A stretch of 64,000 nucleotides of DNA, taken from contig JADANN010000120.1 of assembly GCA_018806985.1 (NCBI GenBank), forward strand, positions 496,001-560,000. The letters run 5' to 3'. The DNA is from Angiostrongylus vasorum. Lineage: Eukaryota > Nematoda > Chromadorea > Rhabditida > Metastrongylidae. Within the stretch, counting starts at the first letter, position 1, and each line of letters starts with the position of its first letter. This document shows, piece by piece, positions 54,735-64,000 of this stretch. The notes beneath the pieces are model-generated. The model saw nothing but the letters and a program-made list of their open reading frames with translations. It did no database searches and was not told where the DNA came from. The position numbers were made by a program, and so were the translations under genes.

Positions 54735-55560
54735 CACTAGCAACTATCAGGCTGTTCGGTAATTAAATATGGATTTCAACCTCCCACTTTAAAGTGGTAT
54801 ATCTCAGCTCATAGTAAACTTTTTTAATCGAAACAAAAAACGTTGCAATCTCTGTATTTTGTCGACGAGGGAGAAATCTTATTGTATAAATTGCATAAAA
54901 CTTGGAACTTCTGGAAGCGGTGAATACGTTGACGACAGTTCTAGTCTTGTCTTGATTTCTCAAGCATACTGATTTGGTGCACGTATTTCTTCACCGTAAT
55001 CGTTTCGTTTCACACAGATTCAGGAAACTGTGATTGATGAAACCAGCTGCAGACCACCAAATAGCCACCATGACCTTTTTCTGGTGAAATTTTGGCTCTA
55101 GGATGCGCGGATCTTCGTTACAGTGCGATCACTGGGCACGTCGTTGCCGCTTATCTTTAATTATCAATTTATTGTGACAAGTTGCAACGTCGTCGAGAAA
55201 CGAAACATTGGTGACGACTCAGAACGACGATTCCTTTGAATATCAACCAAATCGCACGACACCCATTTGTCGAGGTTCTTTGACATTCAACATATCTTTA
55301 GCTAATCTAAAACTGCAAGATCTTCTGCGAGTCTCGAACAGTTGTGCATGTATTTCCTTCCAGCGAAGTCTTCAGTTCATTGTGTTCAGTAGCAGAAGGA
55401 CGTCCACGATCTTCCTTACCTTAAAGGCCAATTATCCAGCGAAATTTTTCCAGACCGATATTGCACTGTCTGTTTGTTAACACTTCCTGAGCTCCATTCT
55501 TCATTAATGCTTTGAGCAGTTTATTCTGCGTATGTCCAAGTTTGAATTCGTAGTAAAGTT
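54735..55560 (-). pseudogene. Mariner-family transposase relic, second lineage
   Basis: On the minus strand, frames carry mariner signatures in order: EFKLGHTQNK (near 55,545), EDRGRPSATEHNELK (near 55,400), KDMLNVKEP, then HQKKVMVAIWWSAAGFINHSFLN (near 55,105-55,030), the block following the second catalytic aspartate. The + strand end at 54,738 reads 'caggctgttcggtaatt', typical of mariner ends that read 'gggtgttc...'. Many stops. Less decayed than the 37 kb relic. Confidence 0.8.
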
Positions 55561-55639
55561 GTCAAAAAAAGGTTTTCTTGACATCAAAATCCTAACCTAA
55601 ATAAACAGATGAAAACACTATTCATATTTTTAATTACGA

Positions 55640-55805
55640 ACAGCCAAAACGAGGGACCCGCATGGAATAGTGGTGAATGGGTTGCTCTCCGAAAGGGTAA
55701 TAGCATGTTCGATCTTCACTGCAGACACCAGAGGGTCCGGGCTTCGCAAATATCTGTGCAACATTCGGACTATTCATATCACAGCACGATTGTGGTGCGC
55801 AAGTT
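55640..55805 (+). mobile_element. SINE family B
   Basis: 'aaaacgagggacccgcatgga', 'gtggtgaatgggttgctct', B-box-like TGTTCGATCTTC and body 'cttcgcaaatatctg'. It directly precedes a family C repeat, as at 33-34 kb where C and B copies also cluster. Confidence 0.7.
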
Positions 55806-55837
55806 GTAAAATTGTTAGGTACTACATACATACTTGA

Positions 55838-56213
55838 TACTTGAACGACCCGTCCTCACCGGTTATGTGGGCCCTAGCTTAATCTCCATTTTTCGGAGAT
55901 TTACTGGTTAAGCCATTGTGCTTCCCTGGAATCCCTAGGTCAGCCTGGCCAAAGGCTGCCGCAGGTCTTCACCACCAGTCGCAGCCCTTGTGGATCAGAG
56001 GGAGATTTGTCACCATGCGACTTTGATACCAGGACGGCTGTGGATCATGGCATTGGTTTACTCTTTTCTAGACTTCCTGATGGAAACCACAGACTCCTTT
56101 TCAGCTTCGGAGGCTCTGCCGGGAGGGCGAATCCCCCACTGTGCACCGCAGTTCGACGCCCAGGAACACCTCCCAGCCACGACGAGGCGGTAAATCGTTG
56201 GGAGGTTAGGTTA
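55838..56213 (+). repeat. Repeat family C, best copy
   Basis: Starts 'tgatacttgaacgacccgtcctcaccgg' and ends near 'gacgaggcggtaaatcgttggg'. The 63,886-64,000 copy shares this start. Confidence 0.75.
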
Positions 56214-56219
56214 TAAGCA

Positions 56220-56975
56220 TTACAATATTAAATTATAAGTGAGTAAATTAAGCTTCTTAATGATCCACTGTGGTACAGGGTTTTTAAAACAAACTATTGT
56301 TAAAAGGTATAGGAGAAAAATGAAAATGCAAATCTGACATGAATTTTCGAGCAATCTAACACATAATTGGCCTTTTTTAAACTGGTACATTCTGTATACT
56401 TATGAGAGCCTTATCATCACATTCGAACTTCGGTCAGTGGAATGAAATAAGCGCGGATCAATGGGCAGGCGTTTGGCAGTAATCAGAATATTTAGTGCAT
56501 CCAGTACTTTTAGTTTGTTGATAATTGACGTGGCTATTCAGCAACTTGGTTCATCAATAAAACCACTGGAGTCCATGCAATTTTTTATTGTGGTCAACGT
56601 TTCAGAGTCATCGAAAAGACTACATCCAGCAGGTATAGAGAGTGGTCACAACCCTGGGGAGAATACATTTCATATCTACCTACTATACGACTTTTACGAT
56701 AATCGCCTATCTACCGATCTATACTACAAAACGAACTGCATTTTGCTTTGCTATATTTCTTGCCCTAAGTAGATAGTTAGAGTTTTGATCCAAGAAAACT
56801 TATATTCTAGACTTAATAATCTACAAGAGACTAGTTATCGATCAGACTGTTTCGATGGGCAAGAGACTTTTACCCATGAATAGAGTGCGTACAGCACTGT
56901 TGCTGTTGAGTTGTGTGCAGGAATGTCTTTGCTGTACTTGAAAAGCTGAAGTTGGACAATTTGGGAAATATCTTC
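56220..56975. other. No confident gene
   Basis: A 103-codon ATG frame (56,461-56,772) has an internal TTTCAG and hydrophobic ends but no motif. Confidence 0.4.
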
Positions 56976-56992
56976 TTTATGAAGAGATAGTA

Positions 56993-57280
56993 AGGGCGCG
57001 TGTGGCGCAGTGGTTGGAGGCGCCACTGCGACACACATGTGGAATCGATCCGCGCGCCCATGGCCCACGAACCCTTCCATCACTCCGAGCTCGGCAAATT
57101 GGTGCCAGACTTGTCTGGGAGGATAGCAGCACTGGGTCGATAAACCGGTAGGCCACCTCGAGTCATTGTAGAGGCCAGATATGAATTCAATCACCTCCAA
57201 CGATACTTAATGAAAGTCGAATGCATGGCGCATTCCTCAGGGGATTGACCAACGCTGAGAGCTTTATCCTTTCTTTATCG
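56993..57280 (+). mobile_element. SINE family A, reference copy with 17-bp target duplication
   Basis: Head GGGCGCGTGTGGCGCAGTGG contains a perfect pol III A box (TGGCGCAGTGG). The B box region is GGAATCGATCC 40 bases on. The body runs to a 3' tail 'agctttatcctttctttat'. TTTATGAAGAGATAGTA flanks it exactly at 56,976-56,992 and 57,281-57,297. tRNA-derived SINEs are transcribed by RNA polymerase III and mobilised by LINE machinery, here presumably an RTE-type element. Confidence 0.92.
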
Positions 57281-57299
57281 TTTATGAAGAGATAGTAGA

Positions 57300-57800
57300 T
57301 CGTTGAGAAGACCTGCACAGGTGTTACTATGGTATGTTTGTCTGTTGTATAGTGGACAACAGGACTATTTTCCGTGAAATTATTAGGGGCTTAGAGATTA
57401 TACATTCTATGAAGATTACACTTCAGCAACCTCTTTTGTAGACACGATTTACAACAAAAACAACTGTCAACCTTCATGGTATAGGTTTTTTAAGTGTAAT
57501 TTACAGTAATTGCAACCAAAACGATCTACTATTTAGATTTTCGGTGGCGACCAATGAGACAATACAAACAGAAGTACTTTCTACTGGCATTTAATATCGA
57601 CATGTATGACACACATTCCACAAGATGTAGAATCGAGATACTTTGTTATTTTCATATCATAGCCTGCATTACGTCGTCGTTACTTTGACGCTATCAACCT
57701 TTTCAAGAACGTGACTGATTGATGACGTGGAAACAGTAACGATTTTATGAAATCCGCACACTCTGATTACGAACCATCCACATGATCAAACCGAATGTCT
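57300..57800. other. No gene seen
   Basis: AT-rich spacer between a SINE and an RTE relic. Confidence 0.5.
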
Positions 57801-57802
57801 GA

Positions 57803-59525
57803 ATGACCAAGTCGATGGATAGACGAATGCACCTTAATTATTGGAAAGAAAACTCATTTTGTTGCTTGGCTAGAGCGAGTGACAGTGAAATTACCACTTC
57901 TCCCTTTCACGTAGAAAAGCAGTCTAGGGGGTGTTGCTCGTTCCTGGAGCTCGTTGGGTATCACACCCTTCTTCAAGGGATCTCGGAAACAGCTTTCACC
58001 ATTGGGTCGTGGCCTTCTAGCTATGCGCTTGACATCGGGTGAAATTCAGTCGCTGATGGCTCTTGTCCATTGGTTGTAGTTCTGACGCCTTACGCTTCCG
58101 GACTCCCCGATTTTCGATATTTTGAAGCACACAACGACGTATCCCTTTTTAGATCACTGAAGCGTTCCATTCCAATTTTCGAACGAATTTTTCGACGATG
58201 ACTATGAAAAGTTTTAACGAGATAGTATCCCTTTATCGAACGCCCCACCTCGTGTCAATGTTGGAGACATTTTGGGTGTGAAATTTCTATGTGGCTAACA
58301 AAGAATCCTGGTGTACTGATTAGCGAAGCCTTTGCAGTCGAGAGTTCCCATTACCTCTTCAGTCTTAGTTGAGTCAAAACCATTTTTTTAGGTTGATAAT
58401 TGTGAGATAGAACGGTCTTCTGTACTTTCGTGATACGTCTACAAGTCTTTATTGCTTGGATGTGGATTATCGTACCTTTTTAAAACCCTGCTTGCTCAAA
58501 CAGTTTCCCTGCGTTGGACTGTTCTGGAAATCATGTTTAGGATTAATCGAAGGAAGCGTTTGTAGAGAACAGACTCTATGCAGATTGGCCGATGGTTGCT
58601 GATGAAGTTAATGTCATCTTTGTCGAAAAAAGAATACTATCTTTCTGGCCTTTCATTGAATAGGAACCTTTCATCCGAAGAGGTAATGTGTCAAGAGTCG
58701 AGCCATGTGTCGTTGAGGACTAGTGGAATGTTCTTCAGGTGTTCAGGTTTTATTCCGTCCAGAAGAGGTGTTCTTGGATCCTTCACCTACGAACTAGCAT
58801 GTCGGATTCCGGAAGGAAGAACCAGTGGGATAACAGAACAGGAGGACGTGACTACTGAAAAAGATGAGAGCAGTAGCCGTGGTTGATTTTTTCCTTCGCC
58901 TTTCTGAAAGCTGTAACTGCTCCGTCCTGGCGTCGGAGTGCAACCACCTCATTCTTGTAATTGGCAAACTTTCGGAGTGTGTTGCTAATGCTCTTCCAGC
59001 CTCTGCACCTCCCACCCATTATTGATTCTCTTCCCTTCATAAGATGTTCTTTTATCGCCTTTCTGTAAAACTTTGCAAGTTTGAACATAGCTTTGTAATA
59101 TACTTACCTCTCGCATACGATTCCACATTATCTTATCACCTCGAGTCTCTGCAGACAGATGTCTCTTTTTTGACCTTTGAGCTCTTGCTTTTCTTAAAAC
59201 TTACTTGAAGATGTTGAATGAAGCGGTCGAATTCTTCATCGATGTTGACGATGACGGCATGTTTCTTACAGCCAACTAGAGACCCAGGCTCCTATTCGTC
59301 ACAGCTTGATGTATGTGCGCAAACGTCGGAGATTGTATAATGCGGTATTGATTCAAACCTCTTCAACCGTAAGCGACCGATTAGAATTAATTGTGCAAAC
59401 AGGTCGATGTCCCAGCCCAAACTCGTGTTGACAGGGACGCCAAACTCACTGATTCCATTATTGTCCCATGTCCCACCCCACACTTTAAAGCTCTTCGTCA
59501 TGACGCACTTCTTCATTTTCATTAA
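57803..59525 (-). pseudogene. RTE-type non-LTR retrotransposon, long decayed copy
   Basis: Minus-strand pieces in the normal RTE order: endonuclease (EFGVPVNTSLGWDIDLF and IGRLRLKRFESIP near 59,450-59,340; HTSSCDE), linker (KFYRKAIKEHLMKGRES, FANYKNEVVALRRQDGAVTA, RKAKEKINHGY near 59,080-58,860), RT start (GIKPEHLKNIPLVL near 58,740) and the C-terminal region (DVKRIARRPRPNGE near 58,030). The middle RT with the catalytic motif is scrambled. Only an endonuclease core and the linker remain readable. Confidence 0.85.
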
Positions 59526-59529
59526 TATC

Positions 59530-60825
59530 TCTTCTTCCTTGTTGCTTATCTTTTTTGCCAGTTCTAAGAATCTAACGATGATGAAGTTGAATCCGCTCCC
59601 AGTTATCGTGGACCAAGCGTTTAAAAAGCAATTTTTGACGAATAATTCATTGTTTTTCTTTTCAATGTTTATGATGAATCACATTATTATATGGAAGGAT
59701 GCTTATAGGAACTATCTACAAATCCTGAAGTATAATCTGTGTGTTTCATAAAATCGAATACGAATGGATGAAATCAACATAGACGATTTCGTTTTTCATA
59801 ATAAGCAAGGTTTGAAACACTAGAAAAGCGTGGAAATATATACAGAAGGACGTGGAGGATATGTAAAAGAAGGAATGGAAAATAGAAAATAGCAGCAAAA
59901 CAGGTGGAAAAAACCAAGTGACAAAACGAAAAGTCTAGTTAAAGAGGCGGGTCCACTTGTTGGGTAGGGGTCACAACGGACCGCATGAATCACATAATAT
60001 TCACAGCGTGTTCAGCGAAAAATTGGCGCTTTTGCCGCGCAAAATCAGTTTAGTCGCGAATATGTTCATATCTCGAGTACTGTGTGGAGTAAAATTTCTC
60101 AAAAAATTTGTAACTTTTTAAATAAAGTGAAAGTTTTATGAGTGTGAAACTGTTCTGAGATTCCAAAATAAACAAACTCGAGCAAAAATTTTTTTTCCTG
60201 ATGGATGAGCTATTAAGACTGCGGCAAATTTTCACACATTATACTTTTTACGTCAACGGAATTGTGAGTGGTACTTTCAATCATGGACAGTTTCAGGAAC
60301 ATCAGCATTTATTAGAGAAGAAACAGTCCACCTGCACTCACACATTCAAAAAACTCTAGGTGATAACGAGTTGTGCTCAGCTAAAAGTTCTATGTACATG
60401 ATTAAAATTATCGAATCTATAAGACGTCACCGACATTTGTGTGCTATTCATATCTTTTCCTTATGCTGGGACATCTCTTGAAATTGGAACTATAACAGTA
60501 GTTAGATCAGCAAGAGCTTACTATAGCTCCACACCTTATTTAGGAAGTAAACTGAAACACTTTGTGATAACGTAAAAGCTTATAATTTTCAGTGGCAGTG
60601 AAGATCAAACACTTTCTCTGTTTTGCAACTCGAAGACAACAAAAAAGCAAAATTATCGCGAATAAAGAAGGGCTACTGCATCTAAACGATTCGTGAAAAC
60701 ACAGGTGAATGACAACGATGACTACATGAAGCTTGGTGGAAAAGGGCAACATGACGACAGTTTAGGAAGAGTCAAGCACTTACGAGTAATCATTCCTCTT
60801 ATTTCTTAAATCAAAGACGAACACA
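59530..60825. other. No confident gene
   Basis: A minus ATG frame at 60,752-60,540 starts with a signal-peptide-like hydrophobic run (HVVIVVIHLCF) and a possible donor, but no following exon could be matched. Confidence 0.35.
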
Positions 60826-60828
60826 TCA

Positions 60829-61145
60829 GTGGGAAACTTGAACCCTAAGGTTAATTATGTGAATAAACTGAATTTCAAAAACAATTCGGCTTTCTTGATG
60901 ACATCCGCACCCTTGTTTACGCTTAAGAAAACGACCATCACCGAATTCTCGAGCTATGCCTACTTATGTCGAGAATTTATCATCATCCCTCAGCCTGAGA
61001 CTATGAGAATCAGAAAACGAGAAGCTTGGATAGAAGTTGAGAAAAATGAAGAAAGGAAAATATATCGCCGATTTCGCCAACGTTGTGATAATTGTTCTCA
61101 GTCATGCTTGGAAGGTCTGGCCATTTGTCGAAGATCGAATTGGCC
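60829..61145 (+). CDS. Exon-like ORF, unrecognised
   Basis: Open for 106 codons; the second half is basic and charged (RIRKREAWIEVEKNEERK, YRRFRQRC) and ends in a four-cysteine cluster (CDNCSQSCLEGLAIC) just before a good donor CC|GTAGGTG at 61,145. This is plausible as an internal exon of a + strand gene. No acceptor was confidently placed and no domain recognised. Confidence 0.35.
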
Positions 61146-61149
61146 GTAG

Positions 61150-61685
61150 GTGTTAAATGGTCCACCCATAAGCAAAAGGTAGTAAATTGGAATAGTTTCT
61201 ATATATAATGAAAAAAAAGCGTCATTTCCCGGTACTCTAGGACCTTTCTAAAGAATCTGAATTATTAATGGGGCGTTGTTGATGTTTTTACAGTGGAAGG
61301 AGTTCATTCCATTTACAGAACAGAGTCGTTGTTAGAAATTGAAAACCAAACGATTCAGTCGATGCAAATCAAAGGAAATGAACAAATGAATAGGACCACT
61401 CTTATAAATGGAAGGGTATAAAAGTTGAGAAACTACCAGACGCGCAACATAAATTCGTTTGGAAGTTCCACCAAGAAAATTATCCGATGCACCAATACAA
61501 CGATTACATGCCTAAATATGAACGATACAAGCATACATAAGCATCACATACCGAAATATAAGAAAACGTGAAAGAAGGATGTTTTAGAAAGCTGCCGACG
61601 GCGGACAATTTAATAAAAGCTCCTAGATGCTCGAACTATTAATGCGAAGAACCCGATATCCTCTAGAGACGACGAAGGTGCTCAT
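61150..61685. other. No gene seen
   Basis: AT-rich spacer. Confidence 0.5.
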
Positions 61686-61687
61686 TA

Positions 61688-62830
61688 TTAAAAGGTTTGC
61701 GGAAAAAAGCGACTAGATTTAATTCTTCTTGTCTCGAAAGGTAAATTGATAAGACACTCTTTTTTTGTTCTTAACAGATGTTCTGTAGAAAAAAAAATGT
61801 TTGTCTTGAAGAGCCGTGTATCGGTGAAAAAGCTGTTATTCGCTTCATTCGAGTTTCTCTTTTGAGAATTCATGATGTTTAGGTAATCGAAAACAACAAT
61901 GTATGACAGGTACCCAAGATTAGAAGCAAAAGTTAGATGAAGAGATTCCCAAAATCTTGTCAATGTGTGTGAAATTCGCGAGAGTAACTGAACGGTGTAA
62001 ATGGGGTCCTGTTCGTTTTTGAGAAATCCATTGGGATTATCCACTAGAAATACAACGTTTATTTGAGAAACGTAAGTTGAAGTTTAGCTGAAATTGTTCC
62101 TTTTTCCTGGACCTAGTTTAGATTACAAACGAAGACGCAGAAAGAGCTGTGTTTTCAGGGCAACTAACACATGAATTCGTTTTCAAAGTATGGATACCTT
62201 TGTATTAGAAAACGTCGTAGAAACATTGTCATCAAATTGTGACATAGAAAAGGACAACATTGCTTGGTGCCGAAAAAGCAGAATCCTAGGAACAAAGAAA
62301 ACATTGCTTGGTATCAATCTGTAATCATCGAGAGCAACCAAAACATCAAAGATCGTGCTTGAACGCTGTGTTTGCTAAAATGATTAGATTCCTGGAAGAG
62401 TGGCTTTGTATTCCTTTGGCATAAGATAACCATTGTAACAGCAGCTCCATAAAAAGTTTAACACATTAACGACGAAACTAATTTTTCGAGAACTGTCTGT
62501 CGTTTTCGAGCGCTGGAGAGCTTGAGTGAGTGACGAATTGCCAGCCCCCATAATAGAGGCTTTGCGCTAAGGGTATACGCAGCTCTTCTAAAATATTACT
62601 TCGATCTAACTTCGCCAGTTTAAAGTTTTGTATACTGAAAAATCAAGGATGTTAATGACAATATAGCAGCCGTCGACGTTAACGAAATGAGAGACCAATG
62701 TGACTTGCCGGACGAAATTTCCTTTCCTCACTCGCTTCCCTACGCGAGATACGAACCATGACGAAAAAAGAAGGAACAGCAGACTAGACTGTGTCCTTGA
62801 AAAGTCTTCCTTTCTACAGTTTGTCTCCAT
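61688..62830 (-). CDS. Three-exon gene, unrecognised, with N-terminal signal/anchor
   Basis: Exon 1 (62,830-62,744, ATG) encodes 29 residues with a hydrophobic core (SSLLFLLFSSWFV) and ends CGC|GTAGGG. Exon 2 (62,374-62,198) follows CATTTTAG, is open for exactly 59 codons (IFDVLVALDDYRLIPSN..., RILLFRHQAMLSF) and ends AAG|GTATCC. Exon 3 starts after GTATTTCTAG at 62,043. In the phase-consistent frame it adds 27 residues and stops at 61,960. In the +1 frame it stays open for 117 codons to 61,688 (DNPNGFLKNEQDPIYTVQLL...), which may be the true frame if one base is miscounted upstream. Probably a secreted or membrane protein. No family recognised. Confidence 0.5.
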
Positions 62831-62834
62831 GTTT

Positions 62835-63885
62835 TTGTTTCTATGGATTTAACAGTTTTTTTCTAATTAAAGAAGCTTTCTACGAGTTAAAGGTCGTTTG
62901 TCTGTAATTGGAAAATAGCTTTCTCTTCAGATTCTCATGCATTGGAATCCGTGCATACTATCACGAGCGGACTAAGCACCGTTTTGTTCTAGTGAACAGA
63001 AATACAAAAAATTCTGAACTTTTCTTACGATAAGAAACTGCTCACAGAGTTAATAGCCCAACTAGATTATTTGTGTTAAAAAAAAATTCTACAGCATCTT
63101 TTCGATTTTAAAATGTTCAGAATTTAGAACTGAAGAAAGCTGGTAAGGAAATTTTAGTTTTTAAAATTTCTGACGCAAAAGTGGAAGCCTCAAACGTAAA
63201 CGATGCATAGGAAACATCCTCGTGTCATCCTGGACGTAATCCCGGCTGTACATTTGCTTTCGTATTCAAAATACGAGCTTTGAAGATAAAAAAACTGGAA
63301 GAAATATGTGTCGTGGGCTGCATAAAATCGGAATTTCATTCTGCCAATATAAATAACTCGCATCTTCTAGAGAAAGAACTTCATACTGTAATGGTTCTTT
63401 TTCCAACTAAAAAAAGTCTAGTAGACTCTGAGATATGCTGGTTCAACTGAAAATGAAGATGGAAGTGGCAACCATATTAGAAACAAATATATTAGGTCCA
63501 ATGCATATCCGGGATCATGTGGTAACTGTTAAGCCTGCACTTTATAAACAATATTAGGTGAGAAAATAAAAGTTTACCAATTGGAAACCAGTCAATTCCG
63601 ACTGTCAGGGAAGTGCATAATTCGTCAGTAACTGTAGTTAAGAAATGCCTCTCAAAGTACTTATCATCCAAAATTTAGAAAGGAATAGATGTAACCTACA
63701 TTTGCGAGCAAGTATAGGATATTTTATCCACAAAAACACTTTAAAAAAAGGAGAAAGGGCCACTTTTATTCTCAACTTTTTATCAACTCACTACCAAGCA
63801 CCATGTTGTCGTGTGCACTCGAGGACCGCCCAAATTCTATGTTTAAAATCAAAGCTCTGTTAGTTCATTTAAAAGGTCTTGACAA
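62835..63885. other. No confident gene
   Basis: Upstream region of the minus-strand gene. A 72-codon ATG frame on + at 63,645-63,863 is lysine-rich with no motif. Confidence 0.4.
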
Positions 63886-64000
63886 ATCTTGACACTTGAA
63901 ACTTGAACGGCCCCTCCTCACTGGTTGTGAGGGCCCCAGCATAATCACAATTACGGAGATTTGCTGGCCAAGGCATTGTGGTTCCCTGGAATCCCGAGGA
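63886..64000 (+). repeat. Repeat family C, cut by the window end
   Basis: Matches the first ~115 bases of 55,838-56,213 ('cttgaacggcccctcctcac', 'cattgtggttccctggaatccc'). Continues beyond the window. Confidence 0.75.

Noticed and set aside
56461..56772. 103-codon ATG frame on +
   Set aside because: Internal splice-like signals, no motif and no support; within chance expectation.
59407..59751. 114-codon + frame
   Set aside because: Antisense to a recognisable RTE endonuclease segment.
1..64000. Bacterial features such as operons, Shine-Dalgarno sites, CRISPR arrays or prophage
   Set aside because: No long adjacent ORFs, no regularly spaced repeats; splice signals and eukaryotic retroelements dominate.

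Overview
The window looks like a stretch of nematode nuclear genome. I infer a strongylid or hookworm-like parasite. The grounds are short, phase-consistent introns with TTTTCAG/TTTTAG acceptors and GTAAG/GTGAG donors, RTE-type retrotransposons, mariner relics, several tRNA-derived SINEs and Penelope-like elements (PLEs). No database search was possible. All exon boundaries were read by eye from splice signals and phase, so they are hypotheses.

Host genes are small, multi-exon and widely spaced. Left part: a PAN/apple plus thrombospondin-1-like gene on + (about 3.5-4.7 kb, perhaps starting near 2.35 kb), the 3' end of a single-pass membrane protein on - (8.2-8.5 kb), and a five-exon cysteine-rich single-pass receptor-like gene on - (11.9-14.9 kb). 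Middle: a complete four-exon gene for a 92-residue, probably mitochondrial membrane protein on + (17.3-17.9 kb), a small putative gene behind a TATA box (18.3-18.8 kb), a partial 7TM receptor on + (20.0-20.3 kb), orphan exons at 23.0 kb and 32.5-33.0 kb, and a membrane-anchor exon at 38.5 kb. Right part: a second cysteine-rich single-pass gene on - (42.4-43.5 kb), a von Willebrand A-like gene on - (48.6-49.4 kb), and unrecognised genes at 50.1, 60.8 and 61.7-62.8 kb.

Mobile DNA fills much of the rest. A young PLE occupies 27,288-32,448 as a head-to-head composite inside a 14-bp target duplication. A 346-bp PLE end sits in the intron of the 11.9-14.9 kb gene with a 12-bp duplication. A second head-to-head PLE fragment lies at 45.8-46.6 kb, and an old decayed PLE is cut by the left window edge. 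Three RTE relics (24-25, 36, 58-59.5 kb), two mariner relics (37 and 55 kb), three tRNA-derived SINE families (called A, B, D here) and one unrecognised repeat (C) make up most of the remainder.

The most interesting structures are a hammerhead-ribozyme-like fold in every PLE terminal repeat, the twin-priming-like PLE architecture, and a consistent pattern in which nearly every reading-frame break, in host genes and transposons alike, is a change of one or two bases in a homopolymer run.
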